Assembly: GCA_934155265.1 (NCBI GenBank)
Contig: CAKPGU010000009.1
Location: 1 to 64,000 of the forward strand
Reading direction: 5' to 3'
DNA: 64,000 bases
DNA from: an uncultured Clostridia bacterium
Lineage (GTDB): Bacteria > Bacillota > Clostridia > TANB77 > CAG-508
Part shown: piece by piece, positions 1 through 10,275 of the stretch
Layout of the letters: each line of letters opens with the position of its first letter
Position numbering within the stretch: the stretch's first letter is position 1
Notes under the pieces: generated by a model
The model's input: only the letters and a program-made list of their open reading frames with translations
Database searches by the model: none
What the model was told of the DNA's origin: nothing
Made by a program: the position numbers and the translations under genes

Positions 1-3000
1 GATACTTCACAATTTGAATCTGATGGAAAATTAAGCTTTAATGTTAAAGGTCAAGATAAATTCTTAGATTTAACAAATAGCGGACTAGAAGATGGCGAAG
101 TTTCAGTTTACAAAGATGGAGTTGATATATCAAATACAGCTGGAATTACAATTAGTGAACAAGGTCAAGATGAAAATGAAAGATCAAAATCATATAAGAT
201 TGATGTAACAGGTTTAACAGAAACAGGAACATATTCATTAGTATTTAAGGAAAAGACATTGATAGACGAATTTAACAACGAAAGTGCAACAACAACAATA
301 ACATTCTCTAAATCAATAATATCTTCAAATACAGATAATTACCAAAAGGTAACATATCATGCAAGTCCTGATTTTGAAACAACACATGAAGCCTATGTTC
401 ATGAATTAATGAGTGTAAATACAACAGGAACAAATGCAGAAACAACAACATTCAGACCTAGCACAATTGGAGAAATATATGATGATGGTAAAAACACATT
501 ATTTGCAGAACCATTTACATACGAGAATGGAACTCAGTCAGCTTATAGCTTTAGAGGTTGGGCATTGGCAAATGAAGATGGATTTATTATAGATAAAGAC
601 GGAAATAAATTAGCTACATCAGAAGGTAGCACATTTGATGAAACAAAGGCTACAATCTATGGATTATATGATGAAATTCCAGATTCAGCAAAATCTGCTG
701 ATGACATGGTACATCTAAAAGCAGTATGGCAAAATGCAAGAGTAATATTCGTATCAAATGGAAGCGGAGATAATAGTGCAGACGGACTTTCTCCTACAAC
801 ACCAGTTAAAGATTTACAAACAGCATATAGTAAATTAAATACTAATGGAACAGCATCAACTAACATAATTGTAATTATGGATAAAGTTGAGTGGAACAGT
901 AGTACAAAATTAACTGGAAATGCAACAATCACAAACTTATATGCAGGTGTTGACTATAAAGCTGATGGAGCAGAGTTAAAGATTTCTTCTAACTTAGAAG
1001 TAGACGGAGATATTAAATTTGATAATATCAAATTATATTCAAATTCTACATCAGTAAGTGATGGAAGCGATTACTTAGCAAACGGAAGTTATTCAAATAT
1101 GTTGATTACAAATTATGGTGATGTAATTCTTGGTAGAAGAATTTCAACACCAGATGGTAAATACACATTTGGAGCAGTAGTTGGTGGAAATTACAAAACT
1201 GAATCTAAAACAGGAGAGATTGGAATTCATACAGTTATAGTTGAAGCTGGTAGATATAATGACATTGTTATAGGTAGTACATTAAGTACAGGAGGACAAA
1301 CAACTACAAAGAAATATGTTTCACATCAAGTATTAATTGGTAATATGAGAGATTCAGCAATTTCTAGAAATGACAATTTAACAATTACCGGATACTTAAG
1401 TATGGGTGAACTTGAAGATAGATGTTATCCATATAACAATTCTGGTTCACAAGACCCAGATAATGCTTACACAAAAACATATGCAATTACAAAATTGTAT
1501 AGTGGAACATTTACAGGTGAAAATAAATTTGCCAAAGCATCAGAAGATGCAAGCATGTATCTAAGATCTATTAATGGATTTAATGATGGTGCTACTAAAT
1601 TCGAGATGTATGGTGGAGATATTACTGGAAATGTTTATGCAGGAGCAAGAATGGCAACAACAGGGGCTGATCAAGATGAAAATATTTTAGATTTCTACGG
1701 TGGAAACATTACAGGAAATGTATTTGGACATGGTTCAAAGGATTCTTCAGTAGGAAATTCTAATATAGAACTTGGCGGAAGATTTGCTATAACAGGAAAT
1801 ATTTTCGGAGGTTCAAATGCAACAACAGTTGGACAAGGAAAAGTAACAGGAAATTCAACAATCAAAATGAATACAGCTTCAGTTACAGTAGATGGAAACA
1901 TTTACGGTGGAAGCAATGGAATAATTGATGGAACATCAATTAATCAAAATAATGGCTTAATTACAGGTGACACAAATATTGAAATAAATGCAGGAACAGT
2001 AACAGCAGACATATTTGGTGGAGGTTATAATTGTGGTAATACAGGTTCAGCCAATATAACAGTTAACAACGGAGTTGTTACAGGAAGTATATATGGAGGA
2101 GCATATCAAAACCAAGTTAGAACAGAAGCTAATATATCTATAACAGGTGGAACTGTAAATGCAATATATGGTGGAAATGTATTAACATCATCAACACAAC
2201 AAAATAGTGATAACACAAAACAAAATGCAAATATCACAATTGATGGTGCAGATGCAACAGTCAATGGACCAATCTATGGAAATGGAAAATATGACAAAGT
2301 TGGAACAGCAACTATTAACTTAGTAAGTTGTGCAACAACACCAACAGTATTTGGAGGTTCAAAAGGATATGGATCAACAGATATAGCTAATATCAACTTA
2401 GAAGGAATGACAGTAAGTGAAATATATGGTGGTACAGATGGAAATGGAACAGTAACAACTGCAAATATTAACTTAAATTCTGGAACAGTAACTGATGTTT
2501 ACGGTGGAGGACATGGTGGAACAACTACAACTTCAAATGTAAACTTAGGCTCTAGTGATGAAGGATCTGCAACAGTAACAAGTATATATGGTGGTGGAAA
2601 CATTGCCGGAACAGTTGGAACATCAAATGTAACATTAAAATCAGGAACAGCAACAAATGTATTTGGTGGAGGTAATTCAGCAGGAGTTGGAACAGCAAAT
2701 GTAACACTTGATGGAATAACAATAGATACAATACATGGTGGTTCTAAAGATGCAAAAGTAACAACAAATACAAATGTAATATTAAAATCTGGAACAGTAA
2801 CAAATGTATTTGGTGGAGGATTGGGAACATCAACAACAAATGCAAAAGTTACTCAACAAGGTGCTACAGTAGAAAATATTTATGGTGGTGGCCATGGAGG
2901 AACAGGCGACGGAGGAACAACAACAAATGCAACTGTTAATATTGACAGTAGTAGAGCAGTAAACATATATGGCGGAAGCAAGACTAAAGGAATTACTAAA

Positions 3001-6000
3001 AATGCAACTATAAATATTAGAGGAAATTCATTAATAACAGGAAAACTTTATGGTGGTGGATATAAAACAGAAACTGGTAAATCAAATGACACAGGAAGTA
3101 CAACGATAAATATATCTGGAGGAACAATAAACAAAGACATCTATGGAGGAGCAGAAAGTTCAGTAGTTTATGGAACTACAAATATAAATATTGGTGTAGA
3201 TGCTGTAACAGATAATTCACCAGTTGCAAGAAATATCAACATCAAAGGAAACATTTACGGTGGAGGTACATCAGTAAGTACAGATTATAGCTATACAGGA
3301 GTATATGGAAATACACATGTAACATTAGACAATAGTGCACAATCACCAATAACATTTAATAAGAATATCTTTGGATCAGGTAAAGGCTCAATTTACTCAA
3401 CAAGTGGTACTGATTCTGATGAATCAACAGTTAGAATTAAAGACTTTGGAGCAGCATCAAATTCTTACAGAATGATATCTATTCAAAGAACTGGAAAAGT
3501 GTATATTGGAAAATCATATTTAGAGTTAACAGGTGCAAAAGATAATTACAATTACTATAAAGACACATTGTACACATTAAATAGAGTAACAAAAGGATTA
3601 GCATTACATGATAATTCAACATTATATACAAGAAGAGGATTCAACATGGTAGGCGGATTTGAAAGCTTCCTAACAAACGCAAATGGAACAACAACAAAAG
3701 AAACAGTAAGCATTTCAGAAAATACAGTTACAAGAAATGTTGATAACAGATTATACACATTTGAAGGTATTAACCTAATCTTTGCAAAACAAGAAGGAGA
3801 ATTAAGTAACAAAGCTAGTCAAGACATATGGGGAGATATAAACGGTATGGCATTCTTTGGAATGTACAGAATAAGCCGTACAAACTTCCAAAAAGAATAT
3901 GACATATATGATCCAAATTATAAAGGAGGAGCTAAAGAAAACTTCTTTGCAAATGGTACATATATAGAAGGAAGACATAAAGCAAATCATGATACAACAG
4001 TAGATGGATTCTATACAAATGTTGGAGATTATACAGATCCAAATAACATTAAAGTAATTCCACAAGTTATAGAAGTAACAGATTACGGAACATATTATGA
4101 TTGGATAATTGGAGAAGACATAGTAAATTATGATGTTGGACCATTAATAGCATCAACATATTCTACATGGTCACAAGCAGAATTGAAACTTGATTACAAA
4201 TATAAACAAGGTGCAATGTACACATTAAATAGAGTAAGTAGCAACGCATTAGATGAAAATATCAATTTAGTTAACAAATCAGATCTTCAAACAATCGCTT
4301 CTAGTGATACTGCAAATAATACATTTGCATTAACAGTAGAAGGAGAAAAGACTGGATGGTTACAAAATGGAGTAACAAATATGTATACAGATGGAAATGG
4401 CTCATTTGATGGAAATACAGTATTTAAATCTGACAACTCAAGTGACCCAGGAACATTAATCTTCAAGATATTTAACTCAATGAATGTTACAGAAACAAAA
4501 GATTTAGGAAATATCAATGTTGTATTAATAGGAAAGACTAGAACTGGTGATGATGCAAGTCAAGGAAATGTATTTAGAGTTATAATTTCTGTAAGTCTAC
4601 AAGCTTTATATGAAGAACCAAAAGATCAATACAATCCAAGATTCACAGAAAGTACAGAAACAAATCTAAATTATACAACAGACAGTAGTGTAGATATGAC
4701 TTATACATTATATAAGACAGGACTAGAAAATACAGTTTATGCATCAGGAGATTATAGAACGTTATCTTCAACAGTTCAATTACCAGCAGGAACAAAAATT
4801 ACAATGAGAGATTATGGACAAGGAGATAATGTAAACAAAGTATACTATTATCAAATAGGAAGCAACACAGCTTACGATTCAACAGAGACTTTTGATGGAA
4901 AAACTAGATATGTATACAAACTATCACACTTCAGAAATATAGGAACAAACACAACAGACTTTACTGGCACTGGAGATTATGCAAATAATAACAATAGTTA
5001 TTACCATAGCGGTGCAGATGCAAGTGGATATGTATTAGAAAAATACGATATATCAATTAATTTGGTAGATTCAAATATCAATGCAAATCAGCTAGCACAA
5101 GAAACATACCTACAATTAAGAAGTGCAGATGGAAGAATAAAATATGACAATGGAGATAAAGACATAAAATACAACTTATATAATAATAATGCAACAATGA
5201 GTGAAGAAATAAGTAATGAAGGTAAATCATACACAGTATTTGAAAACCTATCAATACCATTCACATTTGATGGAACATTATTAGAGAAAGTTGTAGGAAA
5301 CGGTGGAGCAATTTCAGAGGCAAATGGAGAAAATGCTACAGAAAGCACAAGAATCCATGATACAAAATACTATGATCAGAAAGTTGGATTAGCAATCGAA
5401 ATAGTAGATGAAGTAGGCCAAAGAGCAAAAGCACCAGAACTTCAAAACTTCAAGCTTACAAATGATAATGACTCAACATTAAGTTATGAAGCTGGAGATG
5501 ATGGAGTAATAAGAGTTCCACTATCAGATGGATTGGCTAAAATAAAAGGAAATTACACATTATCATTAAGCCAATACAATGTACAAGCAGGAATATACAC
5601 AGCAAGAGTATACTTCTTCACATCAGATGATGGATTACACTATGATGAAAACAAGGCACTTGTAAAAGAAATCAAGATAACATTTATAAATAAACTATTA
5701 GGACTAGCCGGAGTTGACGGAACAAATGATAGTAGAATTATAAATAAAACAACAGGATTAAACTTAGAAGGAAACAATGGAGTAGATTTACAAGTAACAG
5801 TTGGTTCACCAACAAGTGATACTAACATCAGGGTTGAATTATACAAACGTAATCCAACATATACAGAGTCAGCAGATGGTACAGGTGAAGAAACTTACAC
5901 CGGAACACAATATACACAAGTAGACTTAAAAGAATATTTAGACGGTGATTGGGAAACACCTGAAGATCAAGGACTAGTTAGTGATGAAGGAAGTATAGAA

Positions 6001-6174
6001 TACATGTTTATGCCTAAAGAAAATTACGATACAGTTGTAGAATCAAAAACAGAAGACTTTAAGAAAGCAATTAAGCAAGGTATAAGCACAGGAGAATACA
6101 AATTGTTATTTAAGACTTATTATGATAATACTTTAATACAAACAATAACAAAAACATTTGTGGTAACACCATAA
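1..6174 (+). CDS. Giant secreted beta-helix surface protein of cassette A (5' end outside window)
   Basis: The reading frame is open from base 1, so the gene starts upstream; at least 2057 residues are present. An InlB/Listeria-type B-repeat-like segment (about 541-730, with FRGWA and LKAVW) is followed by a VSNGSG...DGLSPTTP stretch typical of the start of a right-handed beta-helix. From about 1600 to 3400 come roughly 20 short turns, each ending in I/V-Y/F-G-G and separated by Thr/Asn/Gly-rich strands, then about 900 residues of Ig-like beta sandwich. No sortase motif or C-terminal membrane anchor is visible. It is the counterpart of 36207-44927, with the same order of domains. Inference: an exported adhesin or fibre-associated protein served by the SipW enzymes downstream. 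Family membership is from pattern only. Confidence 0.85.
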   Translation, partial: DTSQFESDGKLSFNVKGQDKFLDLTNSGLEDGEVSVYKDGVDISNTAGITISEQGQDENERSKSYKIDVTGLTETGTYSLVFKEKTLIDEFNNESATTTITFSKSIISSNTDNYQKVTYHASPDFETTHEAYVHELMSVNTTGTNAETTTFRPSTIGEIYDDGKNTLFAEPFTYENGTQSAYSFRGWALANEDGFIIDKDGNKLATSEGSTFDETKATIYGLYDEIPDSAKSADDMVHLKAVWQNARVIFVSNGSGDNSADGLSPTTPVKDLQTAYSKLNTNGTASTNIIVIMDKVEWNSSTKLTGNATITNLYAGVDYKADGAELKISSNLEVDGDIKFDNIKLYSNSTSVSDGSDYLANGSYSNMLITNYGDVILGRRISTPDGKYTFGAVVGGNYKTESKTGEIGIHTVIVEAGRYNDIVIGSTLSTGGQTTTKKYVSHQVLIGNMRDSAISRNDNLTITGYLSMGELEDRCYPYNNSGSQDPDNAYTKTYAITKLYSGTFTGENKFAKASEDASMYLRSINGFNDGATKFEMYGGDITGNVYAGARMATTGADQDENILDFYGGNITGNVFGHGSKDSSVGNSNIELGGRFAITGNIFGGSNATTVGQGKVTGNSTIKMNTASVTVDGNIYGGSNGIIDGTSINQNNGLITGDTNIEINAGTVTADIFGGGYNCGNTGSANITVNNGVVTGSIYGGAYQNQVRTEANISITGGTVNAIYGGNVLTSSTQQNSDNTKQNANITIDGADATVNGPIYGNGKYDKVGTATINLVSCATTPTVFGGSKGYGSTDIANINLEGMTVSEIYGGTDGNGTVTTANINLNSGTVTDVYGGGHGGTTTTSNVNLGSSDEGSATVTSIYGGGNIAGTVGTSNVTLKSGTATNVFGGGNSAGVGTANVTLDGITIDTIHGGSKDAKVTTNTNVILKSGTVTNVFGGGLGTSTTNAKVTQQGATVENIYGGGHGGTGDGGTTTNATVNIDSSRAVNIYGGSKTKGITKNATINIRGNSLITGKLYGGGYKTETGKSNDTGSTTINISGGTINKDIYGGAESSVVYGTTNINIGVDAVTDNSPVARNINIKGNIYGGGTSVSTDYSYTGVYGNTHVTLDNSAQSPITFNKNIFGSGKGSIYSTSGTDSDESTVRIKDFGAASNSYRMISIQRTGKVYIGKSYLELTGAKDNYNYYKDTLYTLNRVTKGLALHDNSTLYTRRGFNMVGGFESFLTNANGTTTKETVSISENTVTRNVDNRLYTFEGINLIFAKQEGELSNKASQDIWGDINGMAFFGMYRISRTNFQKEYDIYDPNYKGGAKENFFANGTYIEGRHKANHDTTVDGFYTNVGDYTDPNNIKVIPQVIEVTDYGTYYDWIIGEDIVNYDVGPLIASTYSTWSQAELKLDYKYKQGAMYTLNRVSSNALDENINLVNKSDLQTIASSDTANNTFALTVEGEKTGWLQNGVTNMYTDGNGSFDGNTVFKSDNSSDPGTLIFKIFNSMNVTETKDLGNINVVLIGKTRTGDDASQGNVFRVIISVSLQALYEEPKDQYNPRFTESTETNLNYTTDSSVDMTYTLYKTGLENTVYASGDYRTLSSTVQLPAGTKITMRDYGQGDNVNKVYYYQIGSNTAYDSTETFDGKTRYVYKLSHFRNIGTNTTDFTGTGDYANNNNSYYHSGADASGYVLEKYDISINLVDSNINANQLAQETYLQLRSADGRIKYDNGDKDIKYNLYNNNATMSEEISNEGKSYTVFENLSIPFTFDGTLLEKVVGNGGAISEANGENATESTRIHDTKYYDQKVGLAIEIVDEVGQRAKAPELQNFKLTNDNDSTLSYEAGDDGVIRVPLSDGLAKIKGNYTLSLSQYNVQAGIYTARVYFFTSDDGLHYDENKALVKEIKITFINKLLGLAGVDGTNDSRIINKTTGLNLEGNNGVDLQVTVGSPTSDTNIRVELYKRNPTYTESADGTGEETYTGTQYTQVDLKEYLDGDWETPEDQGLVSDEGSIEYMFMPKENYDTVVESKTEDFKKAIKQGISTGEYKLLFKTYYDNTLIQTITKTFVVTP

Positions 6175-6192
6175 TTAAAAAAAGGTAAAAAA

Positions 6193-6233
6193 GGGACGGT
6201 TCTTTTTTGCACAAAGCAAAAAAGAACCGGTCC
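6193..6233. repeat. Hairpin repeat of the GGGACGG/GGACCGG family
   Basis: Two 18-base arms are separated by acaaa. The left arm begins GGGACGGTTC and ends TTTTTTGC; the right arm is its near-perfect inverse complement. It lies directly after the stop of the giant protein gene, so it may work as a terminator or mRNA 3'-end stabiliser. Related copies occur near 13030, 15570, 21969, 46921, 49828, 53054, 61082 and 63124. Confidence 0.7.
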
Positions 6234-6271
6234 AAAATTACCAAATTTAAAAGGAGAAATAAATTTTTAAT

Positions 6272-7129
6272 ATGAAAGAACATAAGAAGATAAACAAAGT
6301 AAAAGTTGCTATAACTATATTTATTATTGTTTTACTGATTTCAATTTCAGTATTTGGTAGATATATATATAATAATGCAAGGGAAGCATATTTTACATCT
6401 AAGAAGTTTTATTTTACAAGTGATTTATTAACTTTAGATAATCAGAAATATACTTATGAAGATTGGGGTGGAATTGATACATATGAATTGGGTGTTGAAT
6501 TGTATAGTTATGCCAATAAATTTCTTAGGTTAGATTATGATTTAAATTATGAGATTTCTTGTGAATCATTAAGTCCAGATAAAATTAAATGTACTTTGAA
6601 TTCTGCTGATGGACCAACTTCAACAACTGGAGTGATTTATGCTAAAACTGATGGTAGAGAAAATAATATTAGCAGAGTCGGTATATATATTACACCTCTA
6701 ACTCAGATAAATAAGGGGGAAACTGTTACTTTTGCATTAAAAGCAAGTACAAGTGAACCTTATCAAAAAGAGATTTCTTGTGAGATTTCTTTGAAAGTTA
6801 AGCAACTAACAACAAGTTCTTATAAAATAGAAGATGTGCCAGGTAGAAATTATGCTGTTCTTGAAATAGTTAATGCACAAAATACTGATTTACAATATAC
6901 TTTGACATTTGATCCTAAAGTGTTAAGAATAGATACAAATGATGAAGCATGTGTAAACAGAGTAAGTGGAACATCAACAACAGTAGATGGAACTCAATAT
7001 TTAAATAAGATAGTTTTTAATATGGATAAGGAATCTGCTAAGAATATTAAATTTTATAAAGTTGATATGACAAAGGATTATTCATACCCTTCTGGAGATA
7101 CTACTCCAGCTGTTAATGTGTCAACATAA
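6272..7129 (+). CDS. Single-pass exported protein, TasA-like cassette component
   Basis: 285 residues. A basic N-terminus and one membrane segment (about 12-33) ending in FGRY are followed by an extracellular, mostly beta-strand domain. It aligns by eye with 25552-26496: both have FGRY, an F-Y-F-x-S-D block, a W-G/S-G-V/I-D block, the phrase ITP-T/L-Q, and a C-terminus of the form Y-K-V-D-x-x-K/R-x-Y-x-Y-P. I do not recognise a named family; the topology matches the TasA/camelysin-like proteins around it. It could be a fibre subunit or an anchor. The start has an AAAGGAGA site upstream. Confidence 0.75.
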   Translation: MKEHKKINKVKVAITIFIIVLLISISVFGRYIYNNAREAYFTSKKFYFTSDLLTLDNQKYTYEDWGGIDTYELGVELYSYANKFLRLDYDLNYEISCESLSPDKIKCTLNSADGPTSTTGVIYAKTDGRENNISRVGIYITPLTQINKGETVTFALKASTSEPYQKEISCEISLKVKQLTTSSYKIEDVPGRNYAVLEIVNAQNTDLQYTLTFDPKVLRIDTNDEACVNRVSGTSTTVDGTQYLNKIVFNMDKESAKNIKFYKVDMTKDYSYPSGDTTPAVNVST

Positions 7130-7190
7130 TATCTAGATAAAACTATTCTATTAAGTGGAATTTATGGTAAAAATTTATTATAAAAAAGTA

Positions 7191-7219
7191 TAGACTTTTA
7201 AAAAAAGTTATGGTATAAA
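7191..7219 (+). promoter_or_regulatory. Candidate promoter for 7248 onward
   Basis: TAGACT and TATAAA are separated by 17 bp, upstream of a strong AAAGGAGG ribosome binding site. The same unusual -35 TAGACT followed by a T run occurs before 34628. This suggests internal initiation within cassette A. Confidence 0.45.
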
Positions 7220-7247
7220 TTATAATAGAGAAAAAAGGAGGAAAAAC

Positions 7248-7688
7248 ATGAAAAAGGTAAGAAAAGGAAAAAAGATGTTAATTACAATGATAATAGCTAT
7301 TATTGCAATTATATTAGCAGTTGTTATTATAGTTAATGTTGTTAAGAAAAAGCAAGAAACTCCAGGCTCAGAAACAGAAGAACAACAACAAATATTTGAG
7401 TTGCCAGAAACAAAGACTGAGAGTGGTATGGACGTACAAAAAATTTCTATGGAATATTTAAAAAACAATGACCAAACAATGGTAACAATGAGAATAACAA
7501 ACACAACTGGACAAAAAGTTAAAGAAGAAAATTTCAAAGCAATATTAATTGATGGATCAGATAATGTATTAGGAAGTATGCCAACAGGTACAAGTGTTGA
7601 TCTAGATGTTGGAGAACAATGTGAAGTTACTGTTATATATTCAGGTGATTTAACAGCTACACAACGTATAAAACTTGAAAAAATGTAA
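7248..7688 (+). CDS. Small membrane-anchored protein with extracellular FxLYD-like beta domain
   Basis: 146 residues: a lysine-rich N-terminus, one membrane helix (about 10-32), an acidic Gln/Glu linker, then an 85-residue domain with the pattern of FxLYD-type domains (M-x-x-E-Y-L, a strand carrying 'RITNTTGQ', then 'KAILIDGSDNVLGS'). No counterpart was found in cassette B. It precedes the inactive SipW-like gene by 48 bp and has its own candidate promoter. Its role is unknown; an accessory surface lipoprotein-like factor is possible, but there is no lipobox. Confidence 0.7.
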   Translation: MKKVRKGKKMLITMIIAIIAIILAVVIIVNVVKKKQETPGSETEEQQQIFELPETKTESGMDVQKISMEYLKNNDQTMVTMRITNTTGQKVKEENFKAILIDGSDNVLGSMPTGTSVDLDVGEQCEVTVIYSGDLTATQRIKLEKM

Positions 7689-7736
7689 TAATCAAAAGAA
7701 TTAAGAAATAAACGAGAGTGAAAGGAAGAAAAAATT

Positions 7737-8531
7737 ATGAAAAAAGTACTAGGGGGTATATTACTTGTAGTATATTCAATAATTGCAATTACAGTTACAA
7801 TTTTATTATTATCATATAATGAATATAATTGTAGCGAAATTGGAGGATATACAGTTTATATTGTTAATGATGATTCGTTAGAACCTGAATATAAACAAGG
7901 ATCTGTACTATTAGTAAAACATACAAGTGATAAAAATGTTCAGAGTGGAGATTCAATGTTTTTATATAAAGTAATTAGTAGTCAAGAATATGAATTTGTA
8001 GAAAGAACATTAGATAAAAAACTTCAACAAGGAAATCATATAACATATGTTGCAGATAATAGTGAAAACTATGATAGCAGTTATTTTGTAGGAAAAACAA
8101 GTGATACAAAAGTTTTTGAAGGATGGGGATATGTTTTATCACTATTAGAATCTAAATGGGGATACTTATTCTGCGTAGTAATTGTATCATTATTACTATT
8201 CTTACAAGAAGTATTTGAATTAGCAATGGAAATTAAATATGGTAGAGAAGTTAAAAAGGCTAGAAAAGCTGGAACATCATCTAAAACAGCAGAAGATGAA
8301 GCAATTGAAGTTGAAGCTGAAGTAACTGAGAAACCAAAAACTGTAGCAAGAAAAACAACTACAACTAGAGCTTCTACAGGAGCTTCAAAATCTAGTGCTA
8401 CAAAAAAAGCTAGTACAACTAAAACTACGAGTGGAGCAAAAAAAACAGGTACAAAAAAAGCTGCAAGTACAGCTCATAAAACAACAAGTAAAAAAGTTGT
8501 AAAAGAAGAAAAAGCAAATAGTGAGGAATAA
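7737..8531 (+). CDS. SipW-like signal peptidase homologue, probably inactive, with long basic tail
   Basis: 264 residues. The layout is that of SipW: membrane helix 5-27, an extracellular peptidase-like domain, a second helix (about 140-162), then a cytosolic tail. The nucleophile position is kept (Ser47 in DDSLEP), but the catalytic His position of active relatives (T-H-R-I) reads V-E-R-T here (Glu89), so cleavage is unlikely. The tail is an extended Lys/Thr/Ala/Ser-rich, histone-like low-complexity stretch of about 85 residues. The cassette B equivalent, 23191-23760, has Lys47 instead of Ser47. Inference: a pseudoenzyme, perhaps holding or presenting substrates. Confidence 0.75.
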   Translation: MKKVLGGILLVVYSIIAITVTILLLSYNEYNCSEIGGYTVYIVNDDSLEPEYKQGSVLLVKHTSDKNVQSGDSMFLYKVISSQEYEFVERTLDKKLQQGNHITYVADNSENYDSSYFVGKTSDTKVFEGWGYVLSLLESKWGYLFCVVIVSLLLFLQEVFELAMEIKYGREVKKARKAGTSSKTAEDEAIEVEAEVTEKPKTVARKTTTTRASTGASKSSATKKASTTKTTSGAKKTGTKKAASTAHKTTSKKVVKEEKANSEE

Positions 8532-8534
8532 TAA

Positions 8535-9173
8535 ATGAAAAAATTATTAACAATTTTATTATTAATAATGTTAATTATATCATTTTTCCAAATTGCTAAT
8601 ATGTATGCATTGTATAAAGAACAATTGCAAGGTGACTATAAAAATTTATTAGGAGTATGGGCTATAAAAGTAAATGGAGTAGATATATCATCAGGAGGAA
8701 AGAATCTAACATTCACAATGACAGAAGACAATCTTCAATATATGGATTCATCAACTGTTAAAGATAATAAAATTGCACCAGGCAGACAAGCCTGCTTTGA
8801 AATAACAGTTGATCCTACTGATACAGATGTATCTATTCTGTATACTTTAAATATAAAATTAAGTGAAATAAACGAAGCAAAAATGACATTAGTAAAAATT
8901 GAAAATTATTTCCAAAAAGAAGATTCAACTGAACAAATTACAAATGAAACAGTATATACAGGGGAAGAATCACATAAAGCAGTTATTCCAATAGGAAAAA
9001 TAAATGAAAAATATATAAATCATATTAAATTGTATTTTGAGTGGACAAATGTAGAAGCAAATAATGAATCAGATTCAACACTTGGAACAACAGAGTCTGC
9101 AAAAATATCTGTACCACTAGAAATAAATTTAAAACAATACACAGGAGAAACGATTGATAATGGAACACCATAA
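8535..9173 (+). CDS. TasA/camelysin-like exported subunit
   Basis: 212 residues. A hydrophobic signal (about 4-24) ends NMYALY, followed about 18 residues later by V-W-A-I-K-V-N-G. That is the same spacing and motif as the other candidate SipW substrates here. The remainder is predicted beta sandwich with a conserved APG...DPTDTDVS block shared with its cassette B counterpart (23757-24389). It starts 3 bp after the preceding stop and overlaps the next gene, so the trio 7737-8535-9154 is translationally linked. Likely a SipW-processed fibre component. Confidence 0.75.
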   Translation: MKKLLTILLLIMLIISFFQIANMYALYKEQLQGDYKNLLGVWAIKVNGVDISSGGKNLTFTMTEDNLQYMDSSTVKDNKIAPGRQACFEITVDPTDTDVSILYTLNIKLSEINEAKMTLVKIENYFQKEDSTEQITNETVYTGEESHKAVIPIGKINEKYINHIKLYFEWTNVEANNESDSTLGTTESAKISVPLEINLKQYTGETIDNGTP

Positions 9174-9693
9174 AATATTGAAGATTTTTGAAAAAATAGT
9201 GGTAAATTTAATAATTATTATATTAAGCATTATTGCAATTATTGTAATATGGGGATTTGTTCAACTGAATGTGCAGAAAAAGGAATATCTAAATATATTT
9301 GGATATTCAGTTTTCAGCACAGAAACAGGAAGTATGTCTCCTACAATGGAAAAGGGAGATATTGTAATTATCAAAATAGGTGATCAAGTAAGGGAAAAAG
9401 ATATTATTACATATAAGAAAGAAAATGTGTTTATAACACATAGAATAGAACAAGTTAACGGAGATTCTATAATTGCAAAAGGTGATAATAATAATACAGA
9501 AGACGAACCTATAACAAAAGATGATGTTATAGGTAAAGCTGTTTATATCATTAATAATGTTGAAGTTTGGAAAAAAGTATTTTCAGATATTCATGTAATA
9601 ATTCCTATTTGTATAACAATTATTCTTTTTGTATTACTGGTTTCATATAAGGAAAAAACTGCTGAAAAGAAAACAGGTGATAAAAATGATTGA
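9154..9693 (+). CDS. SipW-type signal peptidase I, catalytically complete
   Basis: 179 residues with the Ser/His/Asp set of the SipW (archaeal/ER-type) signal peptidases: Ser60 in TGSMSP, His96 in FITHRI, Asp117 in DNNNTED. Membrane helices lie at about 14-36 and 145-165. Start choice: TTG at 9154 is 6 bases after an AGGAGA site, and ATG at 9160 is a possible alternative. It overlaps the preceding gene by 20 bases and the next by 8, placing it between two TasA-like genes that are its likely substrates, as sipW sits beside tasA in Bacillus. Counterpart: 24413-24943. Confidence 0.88.
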   Translation: MIMEHHKILKIFEKIVVNLIIIILSIIAIIVIWGFVQLNVQKKEYLNIFGYSVFSTETGSMSPTMEKGDIVIIKIGDQVREKDIITYKKENVFITHRIEQVNGDSIIAKGDNNNTEDEPITKDDVIGKAVYIINNVEVWKKVFSDIHVIIPICITIILFVLLVSYKEKTAEKKTGDKND

Positions 9694-10264
9694 TAAAAAA
9701 AAGTTACGAAAAAGTTTGCTTATATTATTATTAATAGCAATAATAATAATAGCAATCATTTTAATAAGAAATACATTAGCAAGATATGAAACAACGGCTA
9801 CATCAGAAAAAGATGTAGATGTTGCGTTTTGGACATTAGATAATAGTTTTAAAACAGAAAGACTATTAATAAAAGACATTTATCCATCAGATACATCTTT
9901 TGATTATACTTTTACTGTATCAAATTTTGAAGTTGCAGAAGATGGAACAACAGTCACAAAAAGAGCAGAAACTGATTTGAATTATGAGCTTGTTCTCACA
10001 GCTACTACAAATTTACCATTAGAGTATGCAATACAAAAGAATGGAAAAAGTTGTACAAAAACAGAAACAATATATGCTGATGAAGATGGAACATATTATA
10101 AAGAAATCAAGCTACCTCAAAGCAGAATGAATCAAGGAACTGATAGTACTGATAGATATACTGTAAAAGTAACTTTTCCAAAATCAAATTATACAAATGT
10201 AGATTATGCAGATTTAATTGAATATATGAAAATAGATTTAACTGCACAACAAATAATAGAATAA
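9686..10264 (+). CDS. TasA/camelysin-like exported subunit
   Basis: 192 residues from ATG 9686, chosen because AGGTGA lies 5-10 bases upstream and translation couples to the SipW stop through ATGATTGA. A signal helix (about 9-29) ends NTLARYETTA, with a V-D-V-A-F-W block 15 residues on. It then has a TasA-like beta domain containing 'LVLTATTNLPLEY', closely matched by 'LTIRTTTNLPLTY' in counterpart 24963-25535. Likely processed by the SipW encoded just upstream. Confidence 0.75.
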   Translation: MIDKKKLRKSLLILLLIAIIIIAIILIRNTLARYETTATSEKDVDVAFWTLDNSFKTERLLIKDIYPSDTSFDYTFTVSNFEVAEDGTTVTKRAETDLNYELVLTATTNLPLEYAIQKNGKSCTKTETIYADEDGTYYKEIKLPQSRMNQGTDSTDRYTVKVTFPKSNYTNVDYADLIEYMKIDLTAQQIIE

Positions 10265-10275
10265 GAGGTATGAAA

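Noticed and set aside
259..261. TTG 259 as start of the giant cassette A protein
   Set aside because: The frame is open and protein-like from base 1 with no ribosome site before 259, so the gene begins upstream of the window.
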